Positions 53,801 through 64,000 of a stretch of DNA of 64,000 bases are shown here, piece after piece. Each line of letters starts with the position of its first letter. Positions within the stretch are counted from its first letter, which is position 1. The stretch spans positions 27,964 through 91,963 of the forward strand of contig NZ_JAPDDT010000021.1 in NCBI RefSeq assembly GCF_025950235.1. Direction: 5' to 3'. The notes beneath the pieces are model-generated. The model saw only the letters and a program-made list of their open reading frames with translations. It was not told the DNA's origin and ran no database searches. This stretch comes from Luteolibacter arcticus (GTDB lineage: Bacteria > Verrucomicrobiota > Verrucomicrobiia > Verrucomicrobiales > Akkermansiaceae). A program made the translations under genes and the position numbers.

Positions 53801-54475
53801 GCGGGCGCGGCCAGGAGCGATCCGCTGCGCAATGCGCTCGCCATCGGTCGTCGGCTCGCGATCTTCAAGTTGGATCGGAGCCTTCTGGCTCTCATCCATC
53901 ACAGCCCAGGCGAAAGTTCCCAACCGGCTTTCCGACGTCTGGACCGCCACCTTGGAAGCACGCAGCTCAGGTCCGATCAACCCGGTTCCCTGAGGAACAC
54001 CCACCGTCGCCGGATTCACCATCCAGACCGGCTCGGAAAGCTCCGAACCGGGAAGCGCGGCACTCAAGGCATCCTTTGAATCTCTCGTGGACACCAACCA
54101 TCCGCGGAATTTGTCAGCCTTGTCGGAATAGTTCGGAGCGGTCGTGCCCGGCACCCAACGCCAGCTCTGCCAGGCGCCGACCAGATTGGGCTCCGCGGCA
54201 TCCTTGACGATGGATGACGCTCTTGCCGAGATCCCTTGGTCCGGCCCGAGCGACGTCTGCAGTTCGCCGATCGCCAGCATCAGGGCGAGGCGGGCATTCG
54301 CTTGAGCCTCCGCACGGGCGAGGCCGGTGCTACTCGAGCGCAAGGAGATCGTCGAAAGCCCGAGCAGGCCGACCGCGAGAACCGTCAGCAGCACCATCAG
54401 GGACAATGAGATCACCAAGGCGAACCCCCGGTCTCCCGGGCGATGACGACGAAAATGTGCGAAGTTGGGTTTCAC
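50876..54475 (-). CDS. Verru_Chthon cassette protein A-like, pilin-type N-terminus
   Basis: 1199 aa. The N-terminus is type IV pilin-like: a basic leader (MKPNFAHFRRHRPGDRG), then FALVISLSLMVLLTVLAVGL as the hydrophobic helix, then ARAEAQANARLALMLAIGEL, typical of proteins that prepilin peptidase may process. The long extracytoplasmic part includes GTFAWAVMDESQKAPI, the LVGAWQSWRWVPG region and a C-terminal FGRRFVITSFRWLSPEEV. These agree with my recollection of Verru_Chthon cassette protein A (about 1100-1250 aa). The other cassette members (B, C, D pilin-like proteins) are not next to it; instead two paralogous secreted proteins follow. Function of the cassette is unknown, with an envelope assembly role suspected. 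Confidence 0.75.
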   Translation of the reverse strand: MKPNFAHFRRHRPGDRGFALVISLSLMVLLTVLAVGLLGLSTISLRSSSTGLARAEAQANARLALMLAIGELQTSLGPDQGISARASSIVKDAAEPNLVGAWQSWRWVPGTTAPNYSDKADKFRGWLVSTRDSKDALSAALPGSELSEPVWMVNPATVGVPQGTGLIGPELRASKVAVQTSESRLGTFAWAVMDESQKAPIQLEDREPTTDGERIAQRIAPGRARPEDIVASLAPVTLGDPQKVVSLNSAVVAVGKDKGQEILSRQSDITSQSVGLLTNTVEGGLKTDLTTLFESTNASPNVNSQVTLYNTVNDGAPRWDYLRSHYQLNRRVSSTAQGTPKVALNSSDLAIVSNGLRPSPTAERLLPVIAKLQVMFSVVSHYNHIQDRVDFYNNSGNPKGNTQYGVPHLAYDPVITLYNPYDVALDVTKLRVRIWDPPVVFGMKKNGAWLRDDYASGNFHGLSRFQIDNQFNTNARRYFTFLLTDMRPNLQPGNRITLQPGEVKVFSPWVERDWSWAKETADPWNPRSFFDWRSGSNFGNRDNRTGNTYGIETVPGWDPRAGLQVDHLTYSDNRRPASTLYDFENPARRGDGWMAIKVTDTFGVEARPGRTVTVNNQPDFVVDLLAGQKVDTNNLDNTAIDMLRTYRFKMGNPVNEISSNPANPTIKRNFRVGQILQTPTDKSVGGKSPFAILSMTAKTTKTALDYSMPWLHNHPVVEGAEQTSTRIGNALDSYDLRFEEVTDFNTNPGGIELDPGTNRGFYGATSYSQGGVSNVPMFRVPLLPAASLGDLVSANLVSSSHLPRVTHAFGNSRAHPLIPSSAVSRKSPTDSSGLTIRTQYDMLDHSYLINDALWDSTYFSTVANFTNTMVSSGSRQSLLEKFLDGQSKLLNPRFIPMLQGDGSPKEKSEQLNALNDEQFAKRIGSVLAIQGPFNVNSDSVGAWKAMLASMRDAELKGWTLADMSPDKKTGFPRFGLPIAGDPDGTPKSSGIDVAGTLRWAGFRALTDEQIDILAINIVEQIRERGSVDRAPSLSLGEFVNRRLGSGNGLHVLAGLLQTAIDRSKINDKYHALDSKDLGASAPPNPAALTNIANPLAREGKSAEGAPSLLTQGDLLMALAPVITVRGDTFRIRSYGESKAKDGKVEAKAWCEAIVQRTPDYLDSSEEPELKTVQLTKETNIRFGRRFVITSFRWLSPEEV

Positions 54476-55025
54476 AGGACAATCTTGTACTTACTTTGAG
54501 CATACATCAAACCCGTTTTCTGTCAGCGTGAGTTTTCCCAAAGACGCTGTGCGGGTTACGACGGAAACAGAAATCGAGTCGGGCCACGCGGGTGACGTGT
54601 TCCCTTGAAGGTTTTGTAAAGGTATCACAGTTTCGCGCGGTCGCTTGTAAACTTCGGCTTTGCCTGTGTATGAAATAACCAGCGCCCTTTTTGGATTCCA
54701 TGGGCGGGCCCGCACGACAAAACCTGCGGACTAGTGGCCGCCCTGCGGGAGTCACTCCTTGCCGCCGCCACTCCGGAACAAGTGCGTGAATGCCACTAAC
54801 CAAGCGGCTGGACCTGCTTTCCTCCGACGATTGAACATCCTTCCCCACGTTTCAAAAGGTGCATTGGCTGTCACCCTTCGGCCACATTCCGGACCCTGTC
54901 GACTCGGGAAGCTACGCACCGGAAATTGGGACGATTTTACAGATCGAACTACCTTTTTGGACCGAATGCCGGATCGAATTTCCACGCTTCCCGGTAGCGG
55001 GGGATCTTTCTAACGTCCCGCTGGC
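54476..55025. other. Divergent intergenic region without recognised gene
   Basis: About 550 nt, AT-richer than the neighbouring genes, between the Verru_Chthon-A-like gene and the LplT-PlsC fusion. Several frames of 60-110 codons cross it on both strands, but none has a signal peptide, family motif or consistent start. It presumably carries both promoters; no clean -35/-10 pair stands out. Confidence 0.45.
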
Positions 55026-57431
55026 ATGGACGAGGCGCCGGAATTGGGACGAGAGCCGACGCGGCGCGAATGGGCAGGATTCTGGTGCTTGATCTGCCAG
55101 CAGACCCAGAGCGCCTTCAACGACAAGTTCGCCCAGTTCCTCCTGATCCCGTTGGGCGGCTGGCTCGCCGGGACCTCATCCAGCATCGTGCTGGTCGCCG
55201 GCATCATCATCACCCTGCCGTTCTTTCTCTTCGCCCCGCTGGCAGGCTGGCTCAGCGACCGCTTCTCGAAGCGGAACGTATTGGTCGGCTCGGCCCTGGC
55301 CCAGTCGGTCATCCTCGGCCTGCTTTGCCTCGCCATCATCGCCAAGAGCTTGCCCATGGCGATCCTGGCGGCCTTCGCGCTGGCCACCCTCACCGCCTTC
55401 TATACCCCCGCGAAGATGGGCATCGTGAAGGAACTGGTGGGCTCGCGTCACCTCGGCTTCGCCAGCGGCTTCCAGCAAATGATGGCCATGCTGGCGATCC
55501 TTGCCGGGCAAATCGTCGCGGGAATCATCTTCAGCGACCGCTTGGAAAGCTCGGGCGATGGATGGCAAGCGGCCTACGGACCGCTATGGCTGCTGGCCAT
55601 CCTCAGCCTGCCGGTGATCCTGCTGGCGTGGCTCATCCCCCCCACCCCCCGCGGCTCCACCCAGCCCTTCTCAGCTGCGCTGGCGCTGCACCATGGCCAA
55701 CAGCTCCGGACCCTGTGGAGCGACCGCACACTCCGCCGCACTTCCTTCGGCATGGCCTTTTTCTGGGGGTTCGCCGGCTTCATCAACCTGTGGTCGCTGG
55801 AAGTCGCCAAGGAACTGACCGGCGGCGGCCTCGAGTTCGGCCGCGTCTCGTCGAAGTTCATGGCAGCCGCGTCGCTGGGAATGGTCGGCGGCTTCGGCGC
55901 GGCGTCGCTGCTCCTGCGCCGGCGGATTGAACTCGGCTGGGTGCCAGTCGCCGGCGTTGCGATGACGATTTCCACCTTGGTGCTGTCGATGATCGATCCA
56001 AGTGCTCCGGCCTTCCTCATGGCCTTGGCCACGACGGCATTCTTCGCGGCGATTTTCCTGACCCCGCTGAATGCCCACCTTCAGGATCGCTGCCCGCCGG
56101 ATAAGCGCGGCGAGATCCTTGCGGCGGCATCGTTGCAGGAATGCGTCGCCGGCGTCGGCGCGGTCGCCCTGCTCTACGGCCTGGGATCGGCACGCGACAT
56201 TCTCGGCTCACCGTGGTGGCTAGGCCTTCACGCACAGTTGCTGGTCGCTGCGATCGCCTGCGGCGCGATCACCATCTACATCGTGCGCCTGATCCCGGCC
56301 GAACTCGTCCGCGTCGTCGGCCTGGCCATCATCCGCCTGATCTATCGGATCCGCAGCACGGGTTCGTTTCCGGAGAAGGGCGGCGTGCTGCTGTTGCCGA
56401 ACCACATCACCTGGGCGGACGCGTTTTTCCTGACCGCCGCTTGCCCGCGGCCGGTGCGCTTCGTCATGGAAGCCGGCTTCACCGGAAATACTGCCGTGCG
56501 AATCTTCAGCCAGCTCTTCGATACCGTGCCGATCTCCTCCTCGAAGCCGCGCGAAGCGCTCCGTGCCTCCGCCGAGGCTCTTAAAGAAGGCCACGTCGTC
56601 TGCATCTTCCCGGAAGGCCAGCTCACCCGCACCGGCACCTTGCAAGAGCTCAAGCGCGGCTTCGAGATCATCGCCCGCCAGGCCGGCTGCCCGCTCGTCC
56701 CCACCTGGACCGATGGCGCCTGGGGCTCGATCTTCTCCTTCGAAGGCAACCGCTTCTTCACCAAATTTCCCTACCGCCTCCGCTACGGCATCAGCGTCGC
56801 CTTTGCCCCCGCGATGGCTCCGGACGAAGCGGACCTGGAGAAAATCCGCCGCGGGATGCAACAAGCCTCGGCCATCGCGCTCGCCGAACGCGCCAGCGAT
56901 CCGGCGCAGGCCAATGCCCTCCAGCTCGCCCACGTGAACGCGCTCCAGCGTGGCACCGACTTTGGGGTCTTGGACACCGATCCACTCCCCGACTCGCTGA
57001 CGGCCCTGGCGATCTTTGAGAACCTGTTCCGCGCCATCCGCCGCGAATCGCCCTTCCCCGATCCCAGCTCGGAAACCCATTGGCTGGGCGGCAACGCGCT
57101 GCGTGAAAAGATCGAGTCGTCGAAGATCCAGCACGGCGGTGTGTTCTTCGACTTCAGCGACCACGCCAAGGAACCGCTCGCTCACTCCGGGTGGGTGCAT
57201 TGCCCCTGCCTCGCGATCAATGGCGTGATCATCGCCATGTCGATGCCCGATCCACCCAAGGCCCACCCCGGCAGCAAGGATCAAAAGGGCTGCAAGCCCG
57301 GTGCACTCGGTATCCTGCTGCCCGGCTTCTGGATCGATGGCACCACGCTCCGCGGTCCCGCGATTCCGGAAGGCCTCGCACTGCCAGACGGCGTCACCCT
57401 CGACGAAGAAGGCTTCCTCTTTCTTCCCTAA
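55026..57431 (+). CDS. LplT-PlsC fusion: MFS lysophospholipid transporter with glycerophospholipid acyltransferase domain
   Basis: 801 aa. Residues about 15-420 form an MFS transporter of 12 or so helices, LplT-like (FNDKFAQFLLIPLGG near the start; FYTPAKMGIVKELV). Residues about 440-640 form a PlsC-type acyltransferase with the catalytic HX4D in NHITWADAFF (His at about 460) and FPEGQLTRTG. The last 150 residues resemble no AMP-ligase, so the acyl-ACP synthetase domain present in Aas or three-domain LplT-PlsC-AasC proteins is absent. Expected role: flipping lysophospholipids inward and re-acylating them in the inner membrane. Convergent with the gene at 57439, only 7 nt apart. Confidence 0.9.
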   Translation: MDEAPELGREPTRREWAGFWCLICQQTQSAFNDKFAQFLLIPLGGWLAGTSSSIVLVAGIIITLPFFLFAPLAGWLSDRFSKRNVLVGSALAQSVILGLLCLAIIAKSLPMAILAAFALATLTAFYTPAKMGIVKELVGSRHLGFASGFQQMMAMLAILAGQIVAGIIFSDRLESSGDGWQAAYGPLWLLAILSLPVILLAWLIPPTPRGSTQPFSAALALHHGQQLRTLWSDRTLRRTSFGMAFFWGFAGFINLWSLEVAKELTGGGLEFGRVSSKFMAAASLGMVGGFGAASLLLRRRIELGWVPVAGVAMTISTLVLSMIDPSAPAFLMALATTAFFAAIFLTPLNAHLQDRCPPDKRGEILAAASLQECVAGVGAVALLYGLGSARDILGSPWWLGLHAQLLVAAIACGAITIYIVRLIPAELVRVVGLAIIRLIYRIRSTGSFPEKGGVLLLPNHITWADAFFLTAACPRPVRFVMEAGFTGNTAVRIFSQLFDTVPISSSKPREALRASAEALKEGHVVCIFPEGQLTRTGTLQELKRGFEIIARQAGCPLVPTWTDGAWGSIFSFEGNRFFTKFPYRLRYGISVAFAPAMAPDEADLEKIRRGMQQASAIALAERASDPAQANALQLAHVNALQRGTDFGVLDTDPLPDSLTALAIFENLFRAIRRESPFPDPSSETHWLGGNALREKIESSKIQHGGVFFDFSDHAKEPLAHSGWVHCPCLAINGVIIAMSMPDPPKAHPGSKDQKGCKPGALGILLPGFWIDGTTLRGPAIPEGLALPDGVTLDEEGFLFLP

Positions 57432-57438
57432 CAACTTC

Positions 57439-58986
57439 TCACGGCACCCCGGTAGTCACCCGGAAGAAGTTCTTCGGCAGCGCCCCTCCCGTCGGATCGG
57501 TCACCGGTCCGAAGGTGGCTTGGCCAGCCGCATTCAGGGGAATGACAGCGATATTGTGCCATACATCCACTCCACCCAGATCCAAGGATGCCTGGAGGAA
57601 TACGGGAGCGAGCGGTGTCCCGCCATTGATGCTACCGCTGATCGTGTAATTCGCACCGCTCTTGCCGATCACCACATTCTCCAACCGCAACACGCCGCTG
57701 CCACTGCCCGCCGGGGCCGCGACCCGTTGAAGCGCCAGCGAGCCGGCACCGCGGTTCGAGGCCCACAGGATTCCGCCATTCGGCAAGGACGCGATGTCGT
57801 AAACGGCCGGCAGCCTGACCAAAGCATCGGAGACGGTGCCCTGCGCCGTGGCATTCGCTTCCGCCGTGCCCACCAGCTTGGTGCGAACGGCGCGGACCGT
57901 GCCGCCTTGCACCTCTTCCCAGAAGATCGCGGCGGCGTCCCCGTAGCGCGCGATCCGCGGATAGATGGCGAAGGTGTTGGCGGGATAGCTCGTCAGCCAG
58001 GTTGACGTCCCGGCCACCCCCGCCGGAGTGATCTCGACGAAGCGCACGTCGAAGTTGTTGCGGGTGAGCTTGGTCGTGTAGACCACGCCGAAGCTCCCAT
58101 TGGCGAGCTTCACCATGCCGCCGGTCTGGGTGTTCGTGGTGTTGTTGCCTATCGTCCCGCTGATCGCGAAATACTGGGTATCGCCCGTGAAGGAGGTGCT
58201 CGCAATGGAGTCCTGCCAGCGCCCGAAGACCAAGGCGCGCGGATAGGCGTCGCCGTGCGCGAGGGTGTAGATGTTGTTCCCATCCACCAGCAGACGCTGG
58301 TCGAAATTATGGCTGCAGTACCACGGGTTCACCACCGTGAGCACCCCGGTCAGGCTCATCGTCGCCACGTGCCCACCTTGGTGGCGCACGTTGTCTTCCC
58401 AGCGCTGTGTGTGGCCCGTGTAGGCGATCAGCCTCTGCGTGGCGGGATTGAAAACGAGCCGCCCGCTCGAGAACGTGCCGGGCTCGCCCTTCGAGCCCAC
58501 CTGCGCCTTGTTCTGCGTGCCGAACACCAGCGTCGAGAACAGCGTCGCCCCCGCCGGACTCACCCGGGAGATCCAGTACTCGAAATCCGCACCGTTCGTC
58601 GCGTTGTTCTTCGCGTAGGAGATCGCAAAGCTGCCATCCGCGGGGATGCGCGTGAAGCCGATCAGCTTCGTGGCACTCTGCAGCACCGTGGGATCGATCC
58701 GGCCTGTTAGATTCCCCGCCACATCCAGCGAAAGGATCGAGATCCCGGTCCCCGAGGCATTGAGAAACGCGACGTTGCTCGAACTATCGGCATTCGCCGC
58801 CAAGATCACCCCCGGCCGGTGGCCATAGTCCGAAACCACCGTATGCGACGGCTCGGTACCGGGAAAACCGGTGACGGAAATCACCTTCGTCTCCACCGTG
58901 GTGATGGGTGTGAGTGCCGGTAGCCCTGCATGCAAGGGCAGCAGGACCAGCCCGACAACGAACCCGCAATGACGCCATGTTTTCAT
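57439..58986 (-). CDS. Large secreted hypothetical protein, beta-propeller-like
   Basis: 515 aa with a signal peptide (MKTWRHCGFVVGLVLLPLHA). The mature part is a run of beta-rich segments each ending in motifs like YAKNNATNGADFEYWISRVS, RLIAYTGHTQRWEDNVRHQG, YFAISGTIGNNTTN and LVDGNNIYTLAHGD, reminiscent of propeller blades. The C-terminal 80 residues (ISGSINGGTPLAPVFLQASL to PKNFFRVTTGVP) look like the small sandwich domain that often ends verrucomicrobial secreted proteins. No catalytic motif seen. Confidence 0.72.
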   Translation of the reverse strand: MKTWRHCGFVVGLVLLPLHAGLPALTPITTVETKVISVTGFPGTEPSHTVVSDYGHRPGVILAANADSSSNVAFLNASGTGISILSLDVAGNLTGRIDPTVLQSATKLIGFTRIPADGSFAISYAKNNATNGADFEYWISRVSPAGATLFSTLVFGTQNKAQVGSKGEPGTFSSGRLVFNPATQRLIAYTGHTQRWEDNVRHQGGHVATMSLTGVLTVVNPWYCSHNFDQRLLVDGNNIYTLAHGDAYPRALVFGRWQDSIASTSFTGDTQYFAISGTIGNNTTNTQTGGMVKLANGSFGVVYTTKLTRNNFDVRFVEITPAGVAGTSTWLTSYPANTFAIYPRIARYGDAAAIFWEEVQGGTVRAVRTKLVGTAEANATAQGTVSDALVRLPAVYDIASLPNGGILWASNRGAGSLALQRVAAPAGSGSGVLRLENVVIGKSGANYTISGSINGGTPLAPVFLQASLDLGGVDVWHNIAVIPLNAAGQATFGPVTDPTGGALPKNFFRVTTGVP

Positions 58987-59165
58987 GGTGAAACAGCCTG
59001 AGTGGATCGCCCGCCGCTTTGGTTAACCGGGCATCACCGCGATGCGGCCGGATTCCAAGCGTAGGTTTGATATTGCTGAACTTCGCGGGAAGTTCCCGAA
59101 AACGCAAACGATGTTCATCTCACGCCTCCGGCGCGGCCCCATTCTGGCGGCCACACCCTCACCAA

Positions 59166-59180
59166 CTCATTAATAATGAG
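59166..59180. other. Short palindrome after the tRNA gene
   Basis: CTCATTA-A-TAATGAG-type palindrome with 7-bp arms, just 3' of tRNA-Ser on its own (minus) strand. No U tract follows, so it may be a processing or weak termination signal rather than a classic terminator. Confidence 0.35.
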
Positions 59181-59186
59181 AAACCG

Positions 59187-59273
59187 CGGACAGGGAGGGA
59201 TTCGAACCCTCGGTAGTATTGCTACTACACACGCTTTCCAAGCGTGCTCATTCGACCACTCTGACACCTGCCC
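59187..59273 (-). tRNA. tRNA-Ser (anticodon GGA)
   Basis: 87 nt on the minus strand. The acceptor stem GGGCAGG pairs with CCTGTCC (one G-T wobble) with discriminator G. The anticodon arm is CACGC-TTGGAAA-GCGTG, giving anticodon GGA for UCU/UCC. It has the long variable arm of class II tRNAs (GTAGTAGCAATACTAC pairs with itself) and a T arm GAGGGTTCGAATCCCTC. No CCA is encoded. It is divergent from dnaK. Confidence 0.96.
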
Positions 59274-59593
59274 TCAAGCGGAAGGGCGCGGACCCTAGGG
59301 ACCACCCGCCTGCTTGGCAACCCGATTTTCGGAGAGAAAAATCCACGGCCGCTTTGCTCGCAGGCCGGCTTGTCGCACCGGGACAATTTGTCGCCCCGCG
59401 GCGCGCCAAGATGGCCAGTTTTGACGCACCCGCGACGCCCCCTCCCTGCATGACACAACTGCAAGCGACTGGCTTTCAAAGCCAAAACAATCCTCCGGGC
59501 GCGCTGGCACCCAGCTTGCGAAAGGCGGGACCAGCGAAACGTGCCCGCGACGAGCGGGCCCAGGCAAATCTCACCTCCAACCCACCTTAGCTT
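59274..59593. other. Divergent region between tRNA-Ser and dnaK
   Basis: 320 nt without a supported gene. It carries the near-perfect 13-nt palindrome GGCTTTCAAAGCC (59471-59483) and the sigma-54-like site at 59505-59519. No CIRCE element (TTAGCACTC-N9-GAGTGCTAA) or HrcA-type site was found here. Confidence 0.5.
59505..59519 (+). promoter_or_regulatory. Sigma-54-type (-24/-12) promoter core upstream of dnaK
   Basis: TGGCAC-CCAGC-TTGC matches the sigma-54 core TGGCAC-N5-TTGC at all ten fixed positions with the required spacing and is preceded by C, as in YTGGCAC. Transcription would start near 59531, leaving a 60-nt leader before the dnaK ATG. An enhancer-binding-protein site is not identified; the palindrome 22 nt upstream is closer than usual. 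Confidence 0.45.
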
Positions 59594-61528
<1,935 letters not shown>

Positions 61529-61542
61529 TCCGGTTCTCACCT

Positions 61543-61572
61543 GATTGACGCCCGGCCTTCCGGGCGTCAATC
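61543..61572 (+). terminator. Strong hairpin between dnaK and groES
   Basis: Perfect 13-bp stem GATTGACGCCCGG/CCGGGCGTCAATC with a CCTT loop, 14 nt after the dnaK stop. It lacks a downstream T tract, so it may be a partial terminator or mRNA-stabilising element rather than a full intrinsic terminator. Confidence 0.65.
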
Positions 61573-61669
61573 ACGCGTCCCCGCAAGAAGTCTTTCCCAA
61601 CCCCTTTCCGCGTCGCCCCCAAGGCACGCGGCATCCCAACCAACCAACGCAAACCAAACCAAAGAACAC

Positions 61670-61960
61670 ATGGCTACCATCAAACCACTCGGTCAACGCG
61701 TGCTCGTGAAGCGGCTCGACGCCGAAGCTGTCAGCGCCGGCGGCATCGTCCTGCCCGACACCGCGAAGGAAAAGCCCCAGGAAGCCGAAGTCCTCAGCCT
61801 CGGCACCGGCGGCAAGGATGAAGATGGCAAGACCATCGAGTTCACCGTCAAGGTGGGCGACAAGGTCCTCATCTCCAAGTACGGCGGCACCGAAGTCAAA
61901 GTCGACGGACAGGAAGTCCTGATCGTTTCCGAGTCCGACATCCTCGGCATCGTCGCCTGA
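61670..61960 (+). CDS. groES: Co-chaperonin GroES
   Basis: 96 aa, full length. IKPLGQRVLVKRLDAEAVSA at the start, the mobile loop GGIVLPDTAKEKPQE that contacts GroEL, then VKVGDKVLISKYGGTEVKVD and the C-terminal ESDILGIV. Heptameric lid of the GroEL chamber in the cytoplasm. groEL follows 120 nt downstream on the same strand, presumably in one operon. Confidence 0.98.
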   Translation: MATIKPLGQRVLVKRLDAEAVSAGGIVLPDTAKEKPQEAEVLSLGTGGKDEDGKTIEFTVKVGDKVLISKYGGTEVKVDGQEVLIVSESDILGIVA

Positions 61961-62080
61961 GGCGACCGGTTATTCGTTACTGGGGATTGGTTATTGGGAA
62001 GGAACTCCCGAACCGGCCCCGCTCGAATGACCCTCCTCAAAGATCCAAAAACAAGTAACAAAGTAACCATTTAGCACACC

Positions 62081-63715
<1,635 letters not shown>

Positions 63716-63770
63716 GCCCTATCCTGAAGTGGCTACGGCGTCCTGCCGCAAGCCTCTGCAAGAATTCAAA

Positions 63771-63799
63771 AGCCGGACGGGAAACCGTCCGGCTTTTTT
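63771..63799 (+). terminator. Rho-independent terminator of groESL
   Basis: Perfect 10-bp stem AGCCGGACGG/CCGTCCGGCT with a GAAA tetraloop, followed by TTTTT, 55 nt after the groEL stop. Confidence 0.95.
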
Positions 63800-64000
63800 C
63801 TGGATCTCCGCCAGATCTGCCGATGGGAACGAGGGCATCCCCAAGTTCCGGAGCGACGACCAGTCGGGATGAAGAACTGAGCATCCCGCACCTTCGCCTT
63901 GAACGGCGCCGCCGTTTCCCCATTAAGGAGCCGGGACGAATGGCACTTACTTAAGGCCGATTTCGTTGAAAATTAGAGACGGAAAGCCGGTCCTGGCAGG

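Noticed and set aside
50852..54079. 1075-codon plus-strand open frame opposite the Verru_Chthon-A-like gene
   Set aside because: Antisense shadow: Arg/His-rich translation without motifs, signal peptide or sensible start; produced by GC-rich codon bias of the real gene.
62071..62077. TTAGCAC before groEL, the first half of a CIRCE element
   Set aside because: The second half (GAGTGCTAA) is missing at the required distance, and it lies 4 nt from the ATG; taken as chance.

Overview
The window is a GC-rich bacterial chromosome segment from a member of the Verrucomicrobiota, most likely the Luteolibacter/Haloferula/Verrucomicrobium part of Verrucomicrobiae. Supporting marks are a dcw cluster containing a LysM gene, giant autotransporter-strand-repeat proteins (one with a PEP-CTERM tail), a DUF1501/DUF1800 pair, secreted sulfatases, a Verru_Chthon-cassette-like pilin-type protein, a DUF6807 protein, and many dispersed palindromic intergenic repeats. 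Shine-Dalgarno sequences are weak or absent in front of most genes. No database search was possible; all family calls come from motifs and remembered family features.

Layout. 1-10.4 kb (minus strand): the cell-division and cell-wall operon mraZ-rsmH-ftsL-ftsI-murE-murF-mraY-murD-LysM, with 1- or 4-nt overlaps at five of the eight junctions. It would convert UDP-MurNAc to lipid I and carry out septal cross-linking. The rsmH reading frame is extended by about 200 codons of 216-bp tandem repeats. 10.8-24 kb (plus): a small protein, two giant secreted beta-helix repeat proteins, and a two-gene unit ending in a secreted phosphodiesterase-LamG protein. 24-32 kb: small membrane, lipo- and Cys-rich proteins, a decayed IS1380-type transposase, an AraC regulator, an ATP-synthase-epsilon-like protein, an inositol-monophosphatase-like enzyme, ispF, and an unusual AI-2E transporter/B12-fold/GAF fusion.

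32-48 kb: an outer-membrane barrel, a HAD phosphatase, a CxxCH secreted protein, a DUF6807 protein, secA, a UPF0175/PIN toxin-antitoxin pair next to the 3' scrap of a lost DUF1501 paralogue, the DUF1501/DUF1800 pair, and two sulfatases, the second running into a LamG gene scrap in another frame. 48-59 kb: a SprT-like protein, DUF167, two paralogous secreted proteins behind a Verru_Chthon-A-like protein, an LplT-PlsC fusion and a large secreted protein. 59-64 kb: tRNA-Ser(GGA), then dnaK, groES and groEL, with a sigma-54-like site before dnaK and a strong terminator after groEL.

The observations most worth checking are the in-frame repeat array fused to rsmH, the AI-2E/B12-like/GAF fusion, the DUF1501 scrap beyond the toxin-antitoxin pair, the sulfatase/LamG junction and the exact sigma-54 core upstream of dnaK. 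I found no CRISPR array, prophage or clear multi-gene defence island.
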